Positions 52,172 to 64,000 of a DNA stretch of 64,000 bases are shown one piece after another. Location of the stretch: positions 16,276,027 through 16,340,026 of the forward strand of contig CM076274.1 of NCBI GenBank assembly GCA_038380795.1, in the 5' to 3' direction. This DNA is from Pyrocephalus nanus. Its lineage: Eukaryota; Chordata; Aves; Passeriformes; Tyrannidae. Position 1 is the first letter of the stretch; each line of letters opens with the position of its first letter. Under the pieces are notes generated by a model. The model made no database searches and was not told the origin of the DNA. It saw nothing but the letters and a program-made list of their open reading frames with translations. The position numbers and the translations under genes are program-made.

Positions 52172-52741
52172 TGTCCTGATTTTAGATGGAATAGAGTTAA
52201 TTTTCTTTTTAGTGTCTGGTTCAGTGCTGTGCTTTGGATTTAGTATGAGAATAAAGTTGATAACACACTGATGTACAGTTGCTAATAAGCAGTGCTGGCT
52301 CTCAGTCAAGGACTTTCCAATTCCCATGTGCTGGCAGGGAGCAGGTGCACCAGAAACCAGCAGGGAGCAGGGGCAGGAGAGCTGCCCCAGACTGGCCAAA
52401 GGGATGTTCCACTCCACAGAACATCATGCTCAGTGTGTAAACTGGGGGGGAGTTGATTGGGGGGCTCCGATCATTACTCAGGTACAGACTGGGATTTGGT
52501 CAGCGGGTACTGAGCCACTGTATCTTGCCTCACTTCTTTCTCATGGGTTTTATTCTTTTCCCTTCCTTTTATTAGTATTAATAGTAGTATTAGTGTATTT
52601 TGTTTTGTTTCACATTATTAAACTGTTCTTATCCCAACCCACAGGTTTATCTTTTCTTTCTGATTCCCCTCCCCGTGGGGAGAGGAGGCCGGGGGAGGCA
52701 GCGCTCCCTGCGTGGTACCCGGCTGGGGTTAAACCATGACA
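52172..52741 (+). mobile_element. Solo LTR of an avian endogenous retrovirus
   Basis: A 570-base unit begins TGTCCTGATTTTAGATGG and ends TTAAACCATGACA, that is TG...CA, as LTRs do. It closely resembles a bird LTR family with the same start, the internal phrase GTTGATAACACACTGATG and the GGGGTTAAACCATGACA end. It is flanked by ATGG on both sides (52167-52170 and 52742-52745), with T versus C as the fifth base, which fits a 4- or 5-base target duplication. A TATA-like site near 52436 is changed to TGTAAA, and ATTAAA at 52617-52622 would serve as poly(A) signal. No gag, pol or env lies next to it, so the internal part was lost by LTR recombination. Frames inside it (for example 52326-52739) are not genes. 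The family is probably ERVL-like, but the exact name is not determined. Confidence 0.9.
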
Positions 52742-54130
52742 ATGGCACACTAATTAGCTGGAAAGTCACTTTATTTTCTGTAATCCAGATATCAAATCCT
52801 CTCCCCCACAAGCACTCTCAAAATGCCAACTATTCTGCCAAGCTGTTTCTTATGCTTATTGTACCTCTGGCATTCTTTCTTCCACGTGGGAGGAAAAATA
52901 TTGTCCTAATCAGTACACTTCACAGATCCTGTAAATAATATTAGAGCAAAGCTAGCATTCCAGACAGACTTGGGGTTTTTTTCCTTTTTTTTTTTTTTTC
53001 CCATTAATTTTCTTCTCTATTTTCTGTTTTAGCAGTAGGTCAAAGGGGATTAATTTCACCTCAGAATATTAACATGCATTTTTCTAGAATGTATCACCTA
53101 AATGATACAACAAGGCAATATTCTTGAGAAACACCTTTATTAAACAGAACTGGTCTAGCATTCTTCCTAGTCCAGTAATGTAGTGGTCAGAGTAGAATTT
53201 CATGCAGTGTGTACAGGTTCTCTTTGCATCTACAGATAATTTTAAAAAACACGCAGAAGAAATAATTTTGCCTTTTCTCCATTGAAGTTCTAATATTAAA
53301 TTATTTACCATGGCTTCTTTGGCATCAGGTTTAGCAAAGAATAGACAATGCAAGAATTAAGAACATTTATAAATGTATTATGAGCTCATCATCTAGGCAC
53401 TGGCAGGACAGGAAATTTGAAATATTTAGTGTAAACCTAGTTTAATTGGATTTAACTAAATATACTGTCAGCTCATATTTCTAATACACAAGATGAATGA
53501 AAATCAAATAAAAAGTTGTAATAATTTATGAAAATGAAGAAAATAGTTGTGGATCCCAGTCTGATGACAAGTAGTGGGAACCATAGCAGAAATACACCTT
53601 CTTGACATTAATTAAACTGTTAGGGTCATGATGCAGACACTAAAGTAAGAATTTCCATTCCTTAAATCATGGTGCATAGGCTCAGTTTTCTGCAAGAGCG
53701 ATTAAATCTAAATCATAAATCCAAAGTGGTAGTACAAGTCCGTAGGTCTTTTTTTCTTGGAGTGAGCAGAAATTAGTGGCAGTATTTTACTTTTTTTTCC
53801 CCCCTTTCTCCAAGGGATAGATTTGTGCTATGATAAAGATGTTGAAACCTTCCACGTGGGGTGCACGGCTATATTCTTGTGACTAAAATACAATTAGTAG
53901 AGCTAAACTTAGTTCCTTTCCCTCTAGCAGAAATGTGTCTGCAGTGGGAGAGGCAAGCAGCTGGTGTGCTCAGACCATTGCCAAAGCAGTCAGACACATG
54001 GCATTATTTTTTAATGTATGGGATCGAGAGCTTTGCTTTCCTGGCCTGAAATGTGAGTGTCTGACTATTAAAGCCAGTCTGATGAATGGGATAGTTTTGC
54101 AGAAAATTTCAACCTTAGGATGATAACATT

Positions 54131-54149
54131 AAAAAAAAAAAAAAAAAAA
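54131..54149. repeat. Poly-A run (19 A)
   Basis: Homopolymer of 19 A followed by purine-rich GGAAGAAAGAAAA. No retrotransposon body was recognised upstream. Confidence 0.95.
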
Positions 54150-55166
54150 GGAAGAAAGAAAACTATCTCCTGAAATCCATGAGCCTAAATTGTAAAGTAT
54201 TGATTCAGGTGTCTCCAAGATTTGTCAGGCTGGTGCCTTCTGTGTGGTTGCAAGTGGGCTGGTCAGTGCCTCCAAGAAGTGCCCTGGCTTCTCTTGCTCA
54301 CCTGTCTTGTGGTTTTGCCCTGGCTTTGATCTTCAGTGAAGATGTGAAACGTGGGACAGGATGAAGGCATCTTCAATGCATTCCCATACAACACACCAGA
54401 GATGCTTAAACTGCTTGTTTAGTAGGAGTGGGGAATTCAAAGGGGAGAAATGGGAAAGGTTAGCAACTTAAATAGTTCATCTTCAGTAAAAATTATCTTT
54501 TTTCTAATATACACTTATTTGACAAAAAGCACTCACCAGTCATGAAAAAAAAAAAAGGTAGTTGAAACTCAGATTTTTCCATTAAAGTCAATTGCAATGA
54601 AAACTTTCTCATCAAAATTTTTACTGTGCACTCCTTGATTTGGCTCACAGTGCCACATGCAGCTCTTATTGACCAGACCTTTGAAATGGGTTGTGTTTGA
54701 AGCATTCATTTACTTAGTTACTGGCACACTCTTCCAAGAAAGACTTTCTGGGGATTTTGCCATTCTTGCCTAAGTAAAAGGAATAATAAATAAACAACCA
54801 CGTAAAATGAAAGAACCAAAACGAAACCAAGAGATACCTAAACTGAAGGTGTTGGGACCTTGCTTTTAACAGGACCCTTGAAGCCTGCAGAAGAGAAATA
54901 CTCTCATTCTTTGCAGTTCTGATGTTGAAATCACCTTTCCAAAGCTGCTGCTTCAAATTTGAATGGAGCAAAGGCAATATTTGCTGTATTTTCAATGCAG
55001 CATCAAGGTTAGTTTTGAGAGCAGAAAGTTTGGTTACCTCTCACTGCTGCATTACAAAGACCAGGAAGGAATTTAAGAAAACAAAATACCAATGCAAATC
55101 AATATCTATTTTCCACTGCAGATTACACTGTCAAAAAACCCCTTCACTGCTGCAGAACACTGCTAG

Positions 55167-55181
55167 AAAAAAAAAAAAAAA
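55167..55181. repeat. Poly-A run (15 A)
   Basis: Simple homopolymer; no adjacent repeat recognised. Confidence 0.95.
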
Positions 55182-56336
55182 GGCAAATACATTCCAAAAA
55201 CTATTTTCACGTTGATTCGGAAATAGTGATTCATCTACTATGATGGCTGAGCCACCTTTTGGAAATTAATTAAAACTATAAGCTCATTTAAAAAGTTAAC
55301 AGTTATTAAGAGTGATTGCCAATGTTCCTGGATAGATAGTGATTTTGCTACCTTCTCACTAAATATCAGTTGTGTGTACAATGAAGTATATATCAGTGGA
55401 GAAAAAACAGAAACTATGGTTAGAGTTCAAAATAATGGCACTTTATGACATTTGAGTGCCATTCCCTATTTTCTGAATGTTGCAGCTGAGATGTGTGCTA
55501 CCTTAGGGAGTCAGTGAAACACTAGCTTGTGTCCTGTATCCCACCAAATTACAGTTAATTAATACATTGATTCTTGAAAATTGACTCAAAAAATGAGGCT
55601 ACATGATGGAGGAAATGTAACTCCCTCTCTTGAAACTTTGCAGTTTATTAATTTGTGCAGAAATTTTACACTTTCAAGCAATATCAATAACCTCTATTAG
55701 AAACTGGATTTTATCTTTTTTTATGTTCTCAGCACGTTGTGAGCTCTGCATTCACAGACACTTTCTGGAAATGAGCAAATTTATAGTTTAACCTCCCAGA
55801 TGTTTTCTCAAGCCTCCTTCCCCATCTTCCCCCCAGAATCCACAGAATGCACCAACTTAAAGTTTTCTGAGCAAAGAGTTTTGGTACGTGATCAGCGTTT
55901 TTGGTTTGTATTTCACCCTCTACCCTTCAAATCCTGCTGCAGGCATCTCATCCAGCAGCTCTTTTAAACATATCTATAGTTTGTGAGCCAATCTCTGTGT
56001 CTCTGAGACAATGAAGCAGAATTGCACAACAGTTAAATACATTCCTTCAGTCATTCAGTCTTCAGGAGGACCAACAGTGTCAACAATAAATACCTATTTT
56101 ACAGGGTTTTGGAGTGAAAAAATACCTTTAGAAGGGCATTTCTTAATGCATATCTTCAGGGAACATTATTGGCTGCTTTAAAACAGGCATCTGGTTTATT
56201 GCTGATATTTATGCACAATATCAAATTAAATGACCTCTTATTTTAATGCAATGCATTTCTGGTTTCCTCAAGTTAGCTCCATGATTCATTGTAGGTATAA
56301 AAAATTAATAGGCATCTAATTAAACATATAATTCAT

Positions 56337-56363
56337 TGAGATTAATTGTGGGAATTAATCTCA
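56337..56363. other. Perfect 11-bp inverted repeat, 5-base loop
   Basis: TGAGATTAATT and AATTAATCTCA are exact reverse complements around GTGGG. Both arms carry an ATTAAT core of the type bound by homeodomain proteins, so a paired binding site is as plausible as a hairpin. Chance is also possible in AT-rich DNA. Confidence 0.8.
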
Positions 56364-57544
56364 GTAAAAGTGTACATCCCAAAGTAAGATCTTTTCCTCC
56401 TGAAGACATACATCATGAGAAATGGCACAATATATCTTCTTTTATCATAAAATCAGATGAAAGTAAAACATGGTAATTGTTGTTTATTATAACAGAACAT
56501 AATAGAGAAATGAGAGAATTAAGGACAGAAAAGAACATATATTATCTTACAAACTGTTTGAAATCATGACTGGTTAACACTAGACCTTGGGATTGAAAAA
56601 ATAAATCTAATCTTTCCAGGAAAACTACTGCATTGCACGAAGTACTTAAACCAGGGAATCTGAAGGTTTGTTGAAGGGCAAGTGAGTGCAAATGGAATGG
56701 AACAGAACTGTCTTTTGAGATGTTTTGAGTGTCCTGGCCAAATGGGCTCGTCCTTGACCACACTCATGATGAAGCTGACAGTGGTTTGATTAGCCAGTAA
56801 AAGCTGATCCATTTGCCAGTTGATGTATTTATGTTTCCCAGTTTTTGCTGCTTCTATTTTTTGCCATTACTTTTGTTCCTTTTTGATAGAGGAGCTCTTT
56901 GTAGATGAAAAATGTTTTTTGCCGTAACAACCCGTGGTGTGACCTGAAAGGGCATTTAAAGTGTTTTATCGAGGTCCTAAAATGATATTCTAGGTTAGCC
57001 AGTGTTTAGACTTGCCCTAGGTCAAGCTGTATTGGTATTTAGAAAGCTCTCACCAAAGTCCACAGCAGTGGTTTTCTCTGTCAGGTGTAGAGATCGTTTC
57101 AATCCACACCCTGTTGGGTGCTCCAGAAGGGGGACTGAAAATTGCAGTAGCTACTTGAAATAGCAGTGGGACATTTAAAAACTCAGAGTGCAACTGCTTG
57201 TGCTGGACTTTGAATTTTTACTGCGTGTCTGATGACCTCAGCTGCTGTAGATCTTTTGTGTTTCACCCCAAGTACAAGAGCAACTTATCAAATGCAGCAT
57301 TTCCCTGCTTTTTATGCTGCTGGCTGTTAGAGTCTTGAGGTCAAGCATTTGCAAGTTGAATTTGGTCAACACTTTTCAAATGTCAGCATTTCAAAATTAT
57401 TTTTCCTCTCTTCCTTTCGTGCATAATAAAAGGAAAAATGGCAGATTTACTCACAGGGACACATGAGAAGCTGGACCAGGGAAACCAAGGTTGATTCAGT
57501 TTTTGACCTCCTCAATGGTTCTAAAGCTTAGATATGCATATTCC

Positions 57545-57566
57545 AAAAAAAAAAAAAAAAAAAAAA
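57545..57566. repeat. Poly-A run (22 A)
   Basis: Homopolymer of 22 A. The 60-codon frame across it contains a poly-Lys artefact. Confidence 0.95.
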
Positions 57567-57664
57567 GTCTTGGCTGTCTAATCCTTATCTGGGAAAAATA
57601 TCATGAGTCCTTCTTAAAGAATTTCCATGGAAAAAATTTTTTTGGAAAATGTTGGAGAGATATT

Positions 57665-57735
57665 GAATCATAGAACAATAGTATATAGATATATATTTTA
57701 GAATTGTTAAAAGGATAATTAAATTCAACCTAATT
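57665..57735 (-). mobile_element. Possible very old CR1 3' end
   Basis: Starts AATCATAGAACAATAG and later has AAATTCAACCTAATTT, which recalls the layout of a reverse-complemented CR1 3' end. The middle is badly diverged, so this is uncertain. Confidence 0.3.
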
Positions 57736-59773
57736 TAAAATTCCTATCATGATTTTAAGTTGTTGTTTTTGGTTTTTTTTATCTTGTAAAGGAGATCCTG
57801 CTCTTTGGTATTCACATGCTCAGGATTGCAGGACAGTTACATCCTTCTTGATACCTTAACCAAAAGAACAGCCTTACTGGTATTTTTTCTGGATCTATAC
57901 ATTAATTATATCCTTAACTGTCACATGTGGAATTAAAACATTGGGACATTTCCTCAAATGAATTATTCCTTTTTGAAAGCAGCATACAGCACTCCTCAAA
58001 CAAGGTAATAAAGCTGTGCTGAGATGCTGTAATTCTCTTCTACAAGACATTGCTTGCTCATTCTGGAATCATTAAAAATCAGGACCAAATCAATGAGTCT
58101 CATTAGAAATCTGTCTTTTTGCTTAATGCTATTGATTTAATCTGTTTTAGAAATCCCTATTAACCATTAGTTAATTAAGCACATGACAGTTATATAGATT
58201 AGGTAAATCTGACTACTATCTCAGGGAGCTCAGAATAGATTAAGTGATTATCATGTAAGATGCTTTTAATTAAAAGACACATTTTAGATACCTTGTACTC
58301 TCTAAAACCTATATGATAAACTCTTCAACCAACAGTAATTATATATTAGTAATACATGTATTGATATACAAAAAAATAAGTAAGTGCCTGATGGGTTAAA
58401 AAGCAGTTTGTGTAGATGACATGGTGTTTGACCTGCTGAAAACCAAAAGGAATTGATTTGCTGGAGAAATTTATTTCTGTGTGACAAATGCACAATTCCT
58501 AAGCCTTGAACTATGGTTCCAACAGGTCAATAATGTGCAGGTACAGCTGATGGAGCCAATGCACCCTTGCACTGTTCTGAACCTCACAACATCTACCACA
58601 TCCTCTGTAAGGATCCTGATACCCAGGGGCTCTTCTCTTGAGTCAGATCTCCAGTCCTTTAAAGGCTGGGTTGATGTGTTGTCTCTCAGAAAGGTGGGTG
58701 TGAACTGAGGAAGCCTTGATTCTTCCTCCTGTCTCTCCCTTTCTGACACTTTGGTCAGCAGTCAAGAGGGGCAAATGGCTCCTCCTATTGAAAAAAGCAG
58801 GAATTAGGATTAGGTATTCCATAAATCCCATTCCACCACCCATTTTGAGATGAGAGAACCTTTCTAGTAAAAAATAGCTGTATTTCAGTGATTTTTTTCA
58901 GAATAGGAATTCAAGTAATTCCAAACCCGGTAGAGAAGAGATTTTGTCTGAGACACAAGCCTGAGTTTTCAAAACAAATTACATTTTGAATATTCAGTAA
59001 TGTTCCTTAAAAACTTGCCTATACCTCCCATTTTCATCTATCTTTTTAGAAAAAGGGAGCTGAATACTCTCTCTGCATATACTCAAAGATTAAAAAGAAG
59101 CACTTCTTAAACCATTGTCCCATTCTTTAATCCGTATTTGCAGAGATTGCAAGAGGAAGAAAAATGTCAGTTCCTGTTCATTTGTGTTTACCACATAATT
59201 GTACTGAATTGTTGATGGTTCCTTGTAAAATCCAACTGAATGAAATGCCCTGAAATAGCAGTGTTTCCTCTAAAGAGGTTTCATTTCATGTTTCTTGTCC
59301 ACGAATAATTTGAAAGAAGACACTTTACTTGTGTGGAAGGTTTCCTCAGCTCTAAATACCCTTTCTCTCTTTTTTGAGTGCTTTTCAAATTAAACAGACT
59401 GTGTTTCCATTGCAGAACACAGTGTACTGGGAAGCACTGTTGGAAATTAATTAATTGAACAATTTCTAAATCATTTGTTTAGGTCTAAGCTATGAAAAGA
59501 CTTGGGTGCTGTAAAGCTCAGCACAAAAGCTAATATTTATTTGCATTTTTAAATTCAGTCTCCAGTCAAATTGGGCTAAAAAGCACTTAGTGCTTCCCTC
59601 ATGAACTGTTCTAAGTGACACTCTTTTCAAGGCTTTCTTCCTTCACATCACAACTGTTTAAGTGTAATTATAACATATTACTATCATTTGGAAATTAAAA
59701 ATGCTCCTTCATTGTTGTTTTGTTTGCTTTTCTGAAACATCCAGTTTCTTCCACTCCAAAAAGAACAGTGTGA

Positions 59774-59792
59774 CATATATATATATATATAT
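59774..59792. repeat. TA microsatellite
   Basis: Uninterrupted AT alternation of about nine units. Confidence 0.9.
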
Positions 59793-59918
59793 CAGTGAGA
59801 ACTGCAGACACAGGAGTTTATGAATTCTGTAACTTGCATTATATGTTGGCAACAGAGAGATAATTTTTACCACGTGCCCTCTTTCTCTCCATCTCTGCCT
59901 GTATATACATCTAAATAG

Positions 59919-59954
59919 GCATATATATATAGGTGTGTGTAGATATGTGTGTGA
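59919..59954. repeat. TA / TG compound microsatellite
   Basis: A TA run passes into GTGTGTG and then ATATGTGTGTG. Probably polymorphic. Confidence 0.8.
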
Positions 59955-61019
59955 ATGTAGCCTATAGCTAGTTTGCAGGTTTGTGCATTCCCTGAAATGA
60001 AAAAGGTCTGTGACTCTGGAATTATTGCTGCAATTGTGCAAACTGTTTTAACTGCTGGTGTTATTTCAGTGCATAACTATTTCAGTGCTATAGCCAAAAC
60101 TGGTCCCAGCATTTCCTGCATAAAAGAGTTTGTGCTGGATATTTTAGATATCCATGTCCATGTGCCTACATCTAAGGCAGTCATCACAGCTCCTCTCCTA
60201 GAGGGTAGAGTAGAAGTGGACACTTTCAGGGGTATTTTATCTTATCTGAAGATGGATTAGTAAAATAGTTCAGCAAAAACGTGGCTTTTCGTCCCATTAT
60301 CTATAAAGGGAGTCTATAATTAGATCAGACATAGATGGTTACATCACAGAAGTCTAAAGTTAGGTGATATGAATCCCACGCTAAAATTTGGTGTCTGCAA
60401 AATTTAGGTCTAATTTTAGGGAGTGCAACACATTTTTAAAGAACACTTTGAAGGAGACTGGGCCACAGATATCTGTATTTTTTCAGTTTTTGCTGGAAAC
60501 TACCAATAGTTTTGATTTCTCAGCCTGGATCTTGCCCATACCAGAAACCTATCAGCAGCCACAAAAAAATGAAAAGTACTTTTTTGTGCCTATTAACATA
60601 AACAATTAACTAGAAAAGAAGATTTTTATAAATAAAGATATATAATCTGCATAAAGCAAAGAAATCTGAAATTTGACATCATTTCAGCACCTACATGGAT
60701 ACAAAAATCTACTTCTGATCATAATCTTACAAGGCATTTAATGCTTCGGTGCCATGTAAGGTGTGCAGAACCTCTTCATGTTAATAAGAACATCTAATTA
60801 AAAAAAACCCTCAGATTGGCAGGAATACCACATCATTAACTTATTAGTTACAGGCTTTCAAAACTCACTCTATTAGGTAGCTTTGTTTCAAGCTCTCTCT
60901 TTCTTTTTTTTGCCTCCCCCACAAGTAACTGAGATAATGTCCTGGATCTACTGAAATCTGTGAGTCTCAGCCAGTGAGGTTTCTCTCTGACTGAAGTGGT
61001 ACAAAAGCTCTTAAAGGCT

Positions 61020-61049
61020 GCTGTCCTAATTTGGGCTGTCCTAATTTGG
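61020..61049. repeat. Perfect 15-bp tandem duplication
   Basis: GCTGTCCTAATTTGG occurs twice in direct succession (61020-61034 and 61035-61049) without any difference and is followed by the start of a third unit (GCT). The perfect identity suggests a recent event. In the minus-strand frame at 60848-61072 it produces a repeated AQIRT peptide. Confidence 0.95.
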
Positions 61050-61559
61050 GCTCTGCTCAACAGGAGGCTCAAGAGGATGCCAGTGTTGTGGGTGTTCTAG
61101 ATCAGTCAGTGCCAAACTGGGAGGTATTTCAAGAAAACAAACACATACATGCCCCTCTCAACCAGAAACTAGGACTTGTTCTAGAAACTGGGCACTTTGA
61201 GGTACAGAAGTTATCCCAGACAGTTTAAAGTTTCTCATGATTTTTTAACTGGCATCTAGGAAATGTGGGGAAAAGAAAAAAAAAAGCAGGCTGAGAGTCT
61301 TTGATCTGTCTTACTCACTACAAAATTGAAGTACAGATTAAAGCTATATTCAGTGTTTGCTCAAAGATCTAGAGATGAACATCCTTTTGATTCTGAAAGT
61401 CAAATTAATGCCCAAGAAAACCACACCATGACCTTTAGGTGTTTCCTCCACTATTGAGCCTGTCAAGTTAGGCTTAGCAGAGAGTAAACTTGATCATGGG
61501 GAAAATTTCTTTTTTAATGTACAAACAAAAATGTGTTGGATGAGGCATTGCTTCAGATG

Positions 61560-61835
61560 TGAGGTGTTGGTCTCCTCATGGCAGATCCATAACTGTGGAG
61601 GTGCTGAGGAAGTTACAGCACTGGACAGGGTGAATAAATCATATATTTCAGGAGACAATTAGATGAGATATTAGGAAAAATTTCTTCACTGAAAGGATGG
61701 CCAAGCATTGAGACAGGCCCAGGGAAGTGGTAAATCACCATCCCTGGAAGTGTTCCAAAAGAGTGTAGATGTGGTGTTTAAGGTCATGGTTTAATGGTGG
61801 ACTTGGTGTTGATGGTTGGGTTGTTACAAGCCTTG
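61560..61835 (+). mobile_element. CR1 LINE 3' region
   Basis: The core at about 61651-61830 follows bird CR1 closely: GATATTAGGAAAAATTTCTT, then CACTGAAAGG, CAGGGAAGTGG, CACCATCCCTGGAAGTGTT, GTGTAGATGTGG, and CATGGTTTAATGGTGGACTT. This is the untranslated 3' part in the plus orientation. The terminal short repeat expected at the very 3' end is not intact. The left part (61560-61650) is less similar, so that boundary is uncertain. The copy is truncated and inactive. Confidence 0.88.
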
Positions 61836-64000
61836 TTCACATGTGACAATGAAATAGAGCATGGCAATCGTTCAATTTAAAATAATAGGTTTTAATAGAA
61901 GTAGATTATTCATAGGTGTGTCTCAAAATTTCACTAGAGCAAGTTGCTCAATTTTCCAGTTTATTTATTCATAAAGTCTGAAGTGCTCAGTAAGAAATGA
62001 AGCAAAAATGTCGAAGTACAGCACATTCTTCATTTTGATGTATCTACGGCTTATGCTTGTCAAAACATTAATCTTTTATCAGTGTTTGAAATAAAGAGGC
62101 TAGTGCTCATTAAATACAAGATTTGGAGAAGTAGTTGTGGTTAATTAGGAAAATGTGACTTGTTTATGGATGCTAAAAAGCATTTGTCACACATATTAAA
62201 GATGCCGAGAAATTAATTTTTATCGTGAAATATCTTGTTATTTCTTGGGATTCAAAAGTTAAAACTTTAGTTCCAGATTCTTAAATTTATTTGGATGTGC
62301 AATTTCCACTGATCTCAGTAGGATATTGTTTCCAACTAAATCATTTCTAGGAATGATGATAAAACCTGTGCAGACCCCTCCACTGAGGGAGGCTGGGCTG
62401 CACCCCAGGATGACATACTGAAAAAGTTCTTTATTATTTAGGGACCTAAATCCTAATGGGTCTGGTCCATAGCCTAAAATCTCTGGCCAACATCCAAGTT
62501 CTGTAATGTTCCAATATAAACAAGACTTTTGCTGGATATCAAAGATACTTCCCAGAGAATTTCTGAGATTATAATTGAACGTTTAAATCCTTCTATTCAG
62601 TCATAATTAGACTTTCTACATCTTAAGAACAGACATTAGGAAGAATTGTCGACTTCTTTCATTGCAGTCAGCAGGAGTTTTGTTACAGAAAAGGATGAGA
62701 AGGGAATGGGGTCCTGGGAGAGCTTACAAGAAGAAGGGTGAAAAAAAATGATTTTATATATAGTGTCAAACTGAGATTTGTTCTGTGAAATCAAAGACAA
62801 ATTATCACGAGGCAAGGGAAAATTGGAAAGCCATGAAGTACACTCACGGGAAACCTCACAATTCCTGTCATTTTGAGAGGCAAAAAAAGCAAACCAAGCA
62901 GAGTTCCACTGTGGAAGAAGAATGCTGGTTGACACAGAAAAATATCCTCCAGTGATTAAGTCATACTGAATTTCAAAGGAATTTAGCCATGGTAGGCTGG
63001 TCCTACAGTTATTTAAAATTGGACTTGTAATAGAGGGGAAAAAGACTCAAGCTCAAGATCATTAGCAAAATCCAATGTCAGAATGTTTTAGTATTTTTTT
63101 TTGTCCTTGGCAAAAATGGAGATTCCTTCTCATGGGAAGGGAATTGATGCAAAGGAATAGGCAACCTTCAACTAGTTGTAAGAGGGAAGGTCTCAAAAGC
63201 AAGCAGAGAATCAGGAAAGACTCTGATTAAATAATAAAAAAAAAGAAACTACCTCTCTTGAAATGCACAGATCGGAGCAGAAAATGAAGGTCATGGGCTA
63301 AGTCTACAGAGCCCTTAAAATATTACAAGGGTTGTTTAACAGATGCTGGGCGAAAGTTGTGCAAACCAGAACAAGTTCATTCCATAAAGGTATGTTTACA
63401 CTGTCTTAAAACTGCTACAAGGGGACTTTCTGAGCTTGCTGATGCATGGACAGCACTCCTGATTTTCTCTTTCAAGGATATATGCCTCTAGGAGAGAAAG
63501 TAAAGAAAAAAATTATTTTGTAATAAAAACAGTCTCTACAAAGCTCATCTCAAAGGTCAGAAAGAGAAGCACTCACCAGGATGCACCTTTTATTGCAGTA
63601 CTTTGGGAATAGTTATTGGCACCATAGCTTAGTGTGCTGCTGTTCAGTTTCTAAGTGCTTGTGCCCATGTTTTTATACATTAATGTTAGAAGGATGGTCT
63701 GGTGACAAATTAACCCTAAATTTCTAAGACAGCTGTATCTCTTCCTCTTGCTACTAGCTTACTACTAGCACACAGATCATTAATTGCAGAGGGGAAGAGT
63801 ACCCAGAGAAATTTTTATTTTCAGTGCAAACCCTTGGGGAATGATCCAAGATTATCAGCACAGTTCTGTGAACAGGCACTGGAGGAAGCTCTGGTGGAAA
63901 GACACCAGTGAAGTTTCAGTGGGGTGTTATTAATTAGGGCCAGGTGATTGATTACCCACCCAGAGCTTGGCCTGGCATCACGTGTCACATGCACAGAGCA
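61836..64000. other. AT-rich noncoding sequence, no gene recognised
   Basis: Unique AT-rich DNA up to the window edge. The minus-strand frame at 62636-62935 (99 codons) has no recognisable motif. Confidence 0.55.

Larger units (their letters stand above)
52742..57544. other. AT-rich noncoding sequence, no gene recognised
   Basis: Contains a T run (52985-52999), A runs (54131-54149, 55167-55181) and a palindromic hairpin at 56337-56363 in a stretch rich in TAAT cores (about 56230-56370). No domain recognised in any frame. Confidence 0.55.
57736..61559. other. AT-rich noncoding sequence, no gene recognised
   Basis: Contains TA/TG microsatellites (59774-59792, 59919-59954) and a perfect 15-bp tandem duplication at 61020-61049. 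Opposed frames at 58471-58749 (minus) and 58481-58708 (plus) and the 95-codon frame at 59973-60260 (plus) have no recognisable domain. Confidence 0.5.

Noticed and set aside
52326..52938. Plus-strand frames of 112-137 codons
   Set aside because: They begin inside the solo LTR and run past its edge. They overlap each other in different frames and match no gene.
58471..58749. Overlapping frames on both strands that look mildly protein-like
   Set aside because: No recognisable family on either strand, and the two readings cannot both be coding.
59709..60260. Opposed frames of 110 (minus) and 95 (plus) codons
   Set aside because: The minus frame is built on the TA/TG microsatellites. The plus frame has no recognisable motif or exon structure.
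1..64000. CRISPR arrays, tRNA or rRNA genes, bacterial operons, mitochondrial insertion
   Set aside because: No regularly spaced repeats, no tRNA-type promoter boxes or cloverleaf noticed, no rRNA or mitochondrial gene sequence recognised; all signs are of bird nuclear DNA.

Overview
This window looks like avian nuclear DNA. The best evidence is a set of CR1 LINE fragments with the typical bird 3' end (roughly 32974-33048 and 46215-46307 on the minus strand, 61560-61835 on the plus strand), an antisense piece of CR1 reverse transcriptase (9080-9178), and one solo endogenous-retrovirus LTR of a family common in bird genomes (52172-52741). Base composition is AT-rich and CpG-poor, with long T, A and TA runs and few interspersed repeats. 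The species and locus cannot be read from the sequence.

No protein-coding gene could be recognised with confidence. There is no rRNA, recognisable tRNA, CRISPR array or bacterial-style operon. Almost all open frames are short, overlap on several strands and frames, and often lack an ATG. The window therefore reads as intergenic desert or the inside of a very large intron.

Layout: 1-9079 is AT-rich unique sequence with a 29-base T run. At 9080-9178 lies an old CR1 reverse transcriptase fragment. At 10986-12290 the minus strand carries broken, protein-like reading frames, possibly a decayed gene or retrocopy. 12331-32973 is unique DNA with homopolymers, a 36-bp tandem duplication and short hairpins. 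33352-33840 is a CpG-rich island in CpG-poor surroundings and is open on both strands. 36172-36270 has a G-quadruplex-type GGGA repeat followed by a strongly spliced-looking 36-base segment. 40370-40800 is GC-rich. At 43553-45061 there are two exon-like segments with good splice sites on the plus strand, and between them, on the minus strand, the longest open frame in the window (198 codons stop to stop). The solo LTR follows at 52172-52741, then poly-A runs, and a CR1 3' end near 61.7 kb.

I saw no sign of an undescribed multi-gene system. The items most worth checking are the CpG-rich double-open segment at 33.5 kb, the possible lncRNA and long antisense frame at 43.5-45.1 kb, and the decayed coding-like stretch at 11-12.3 kb.
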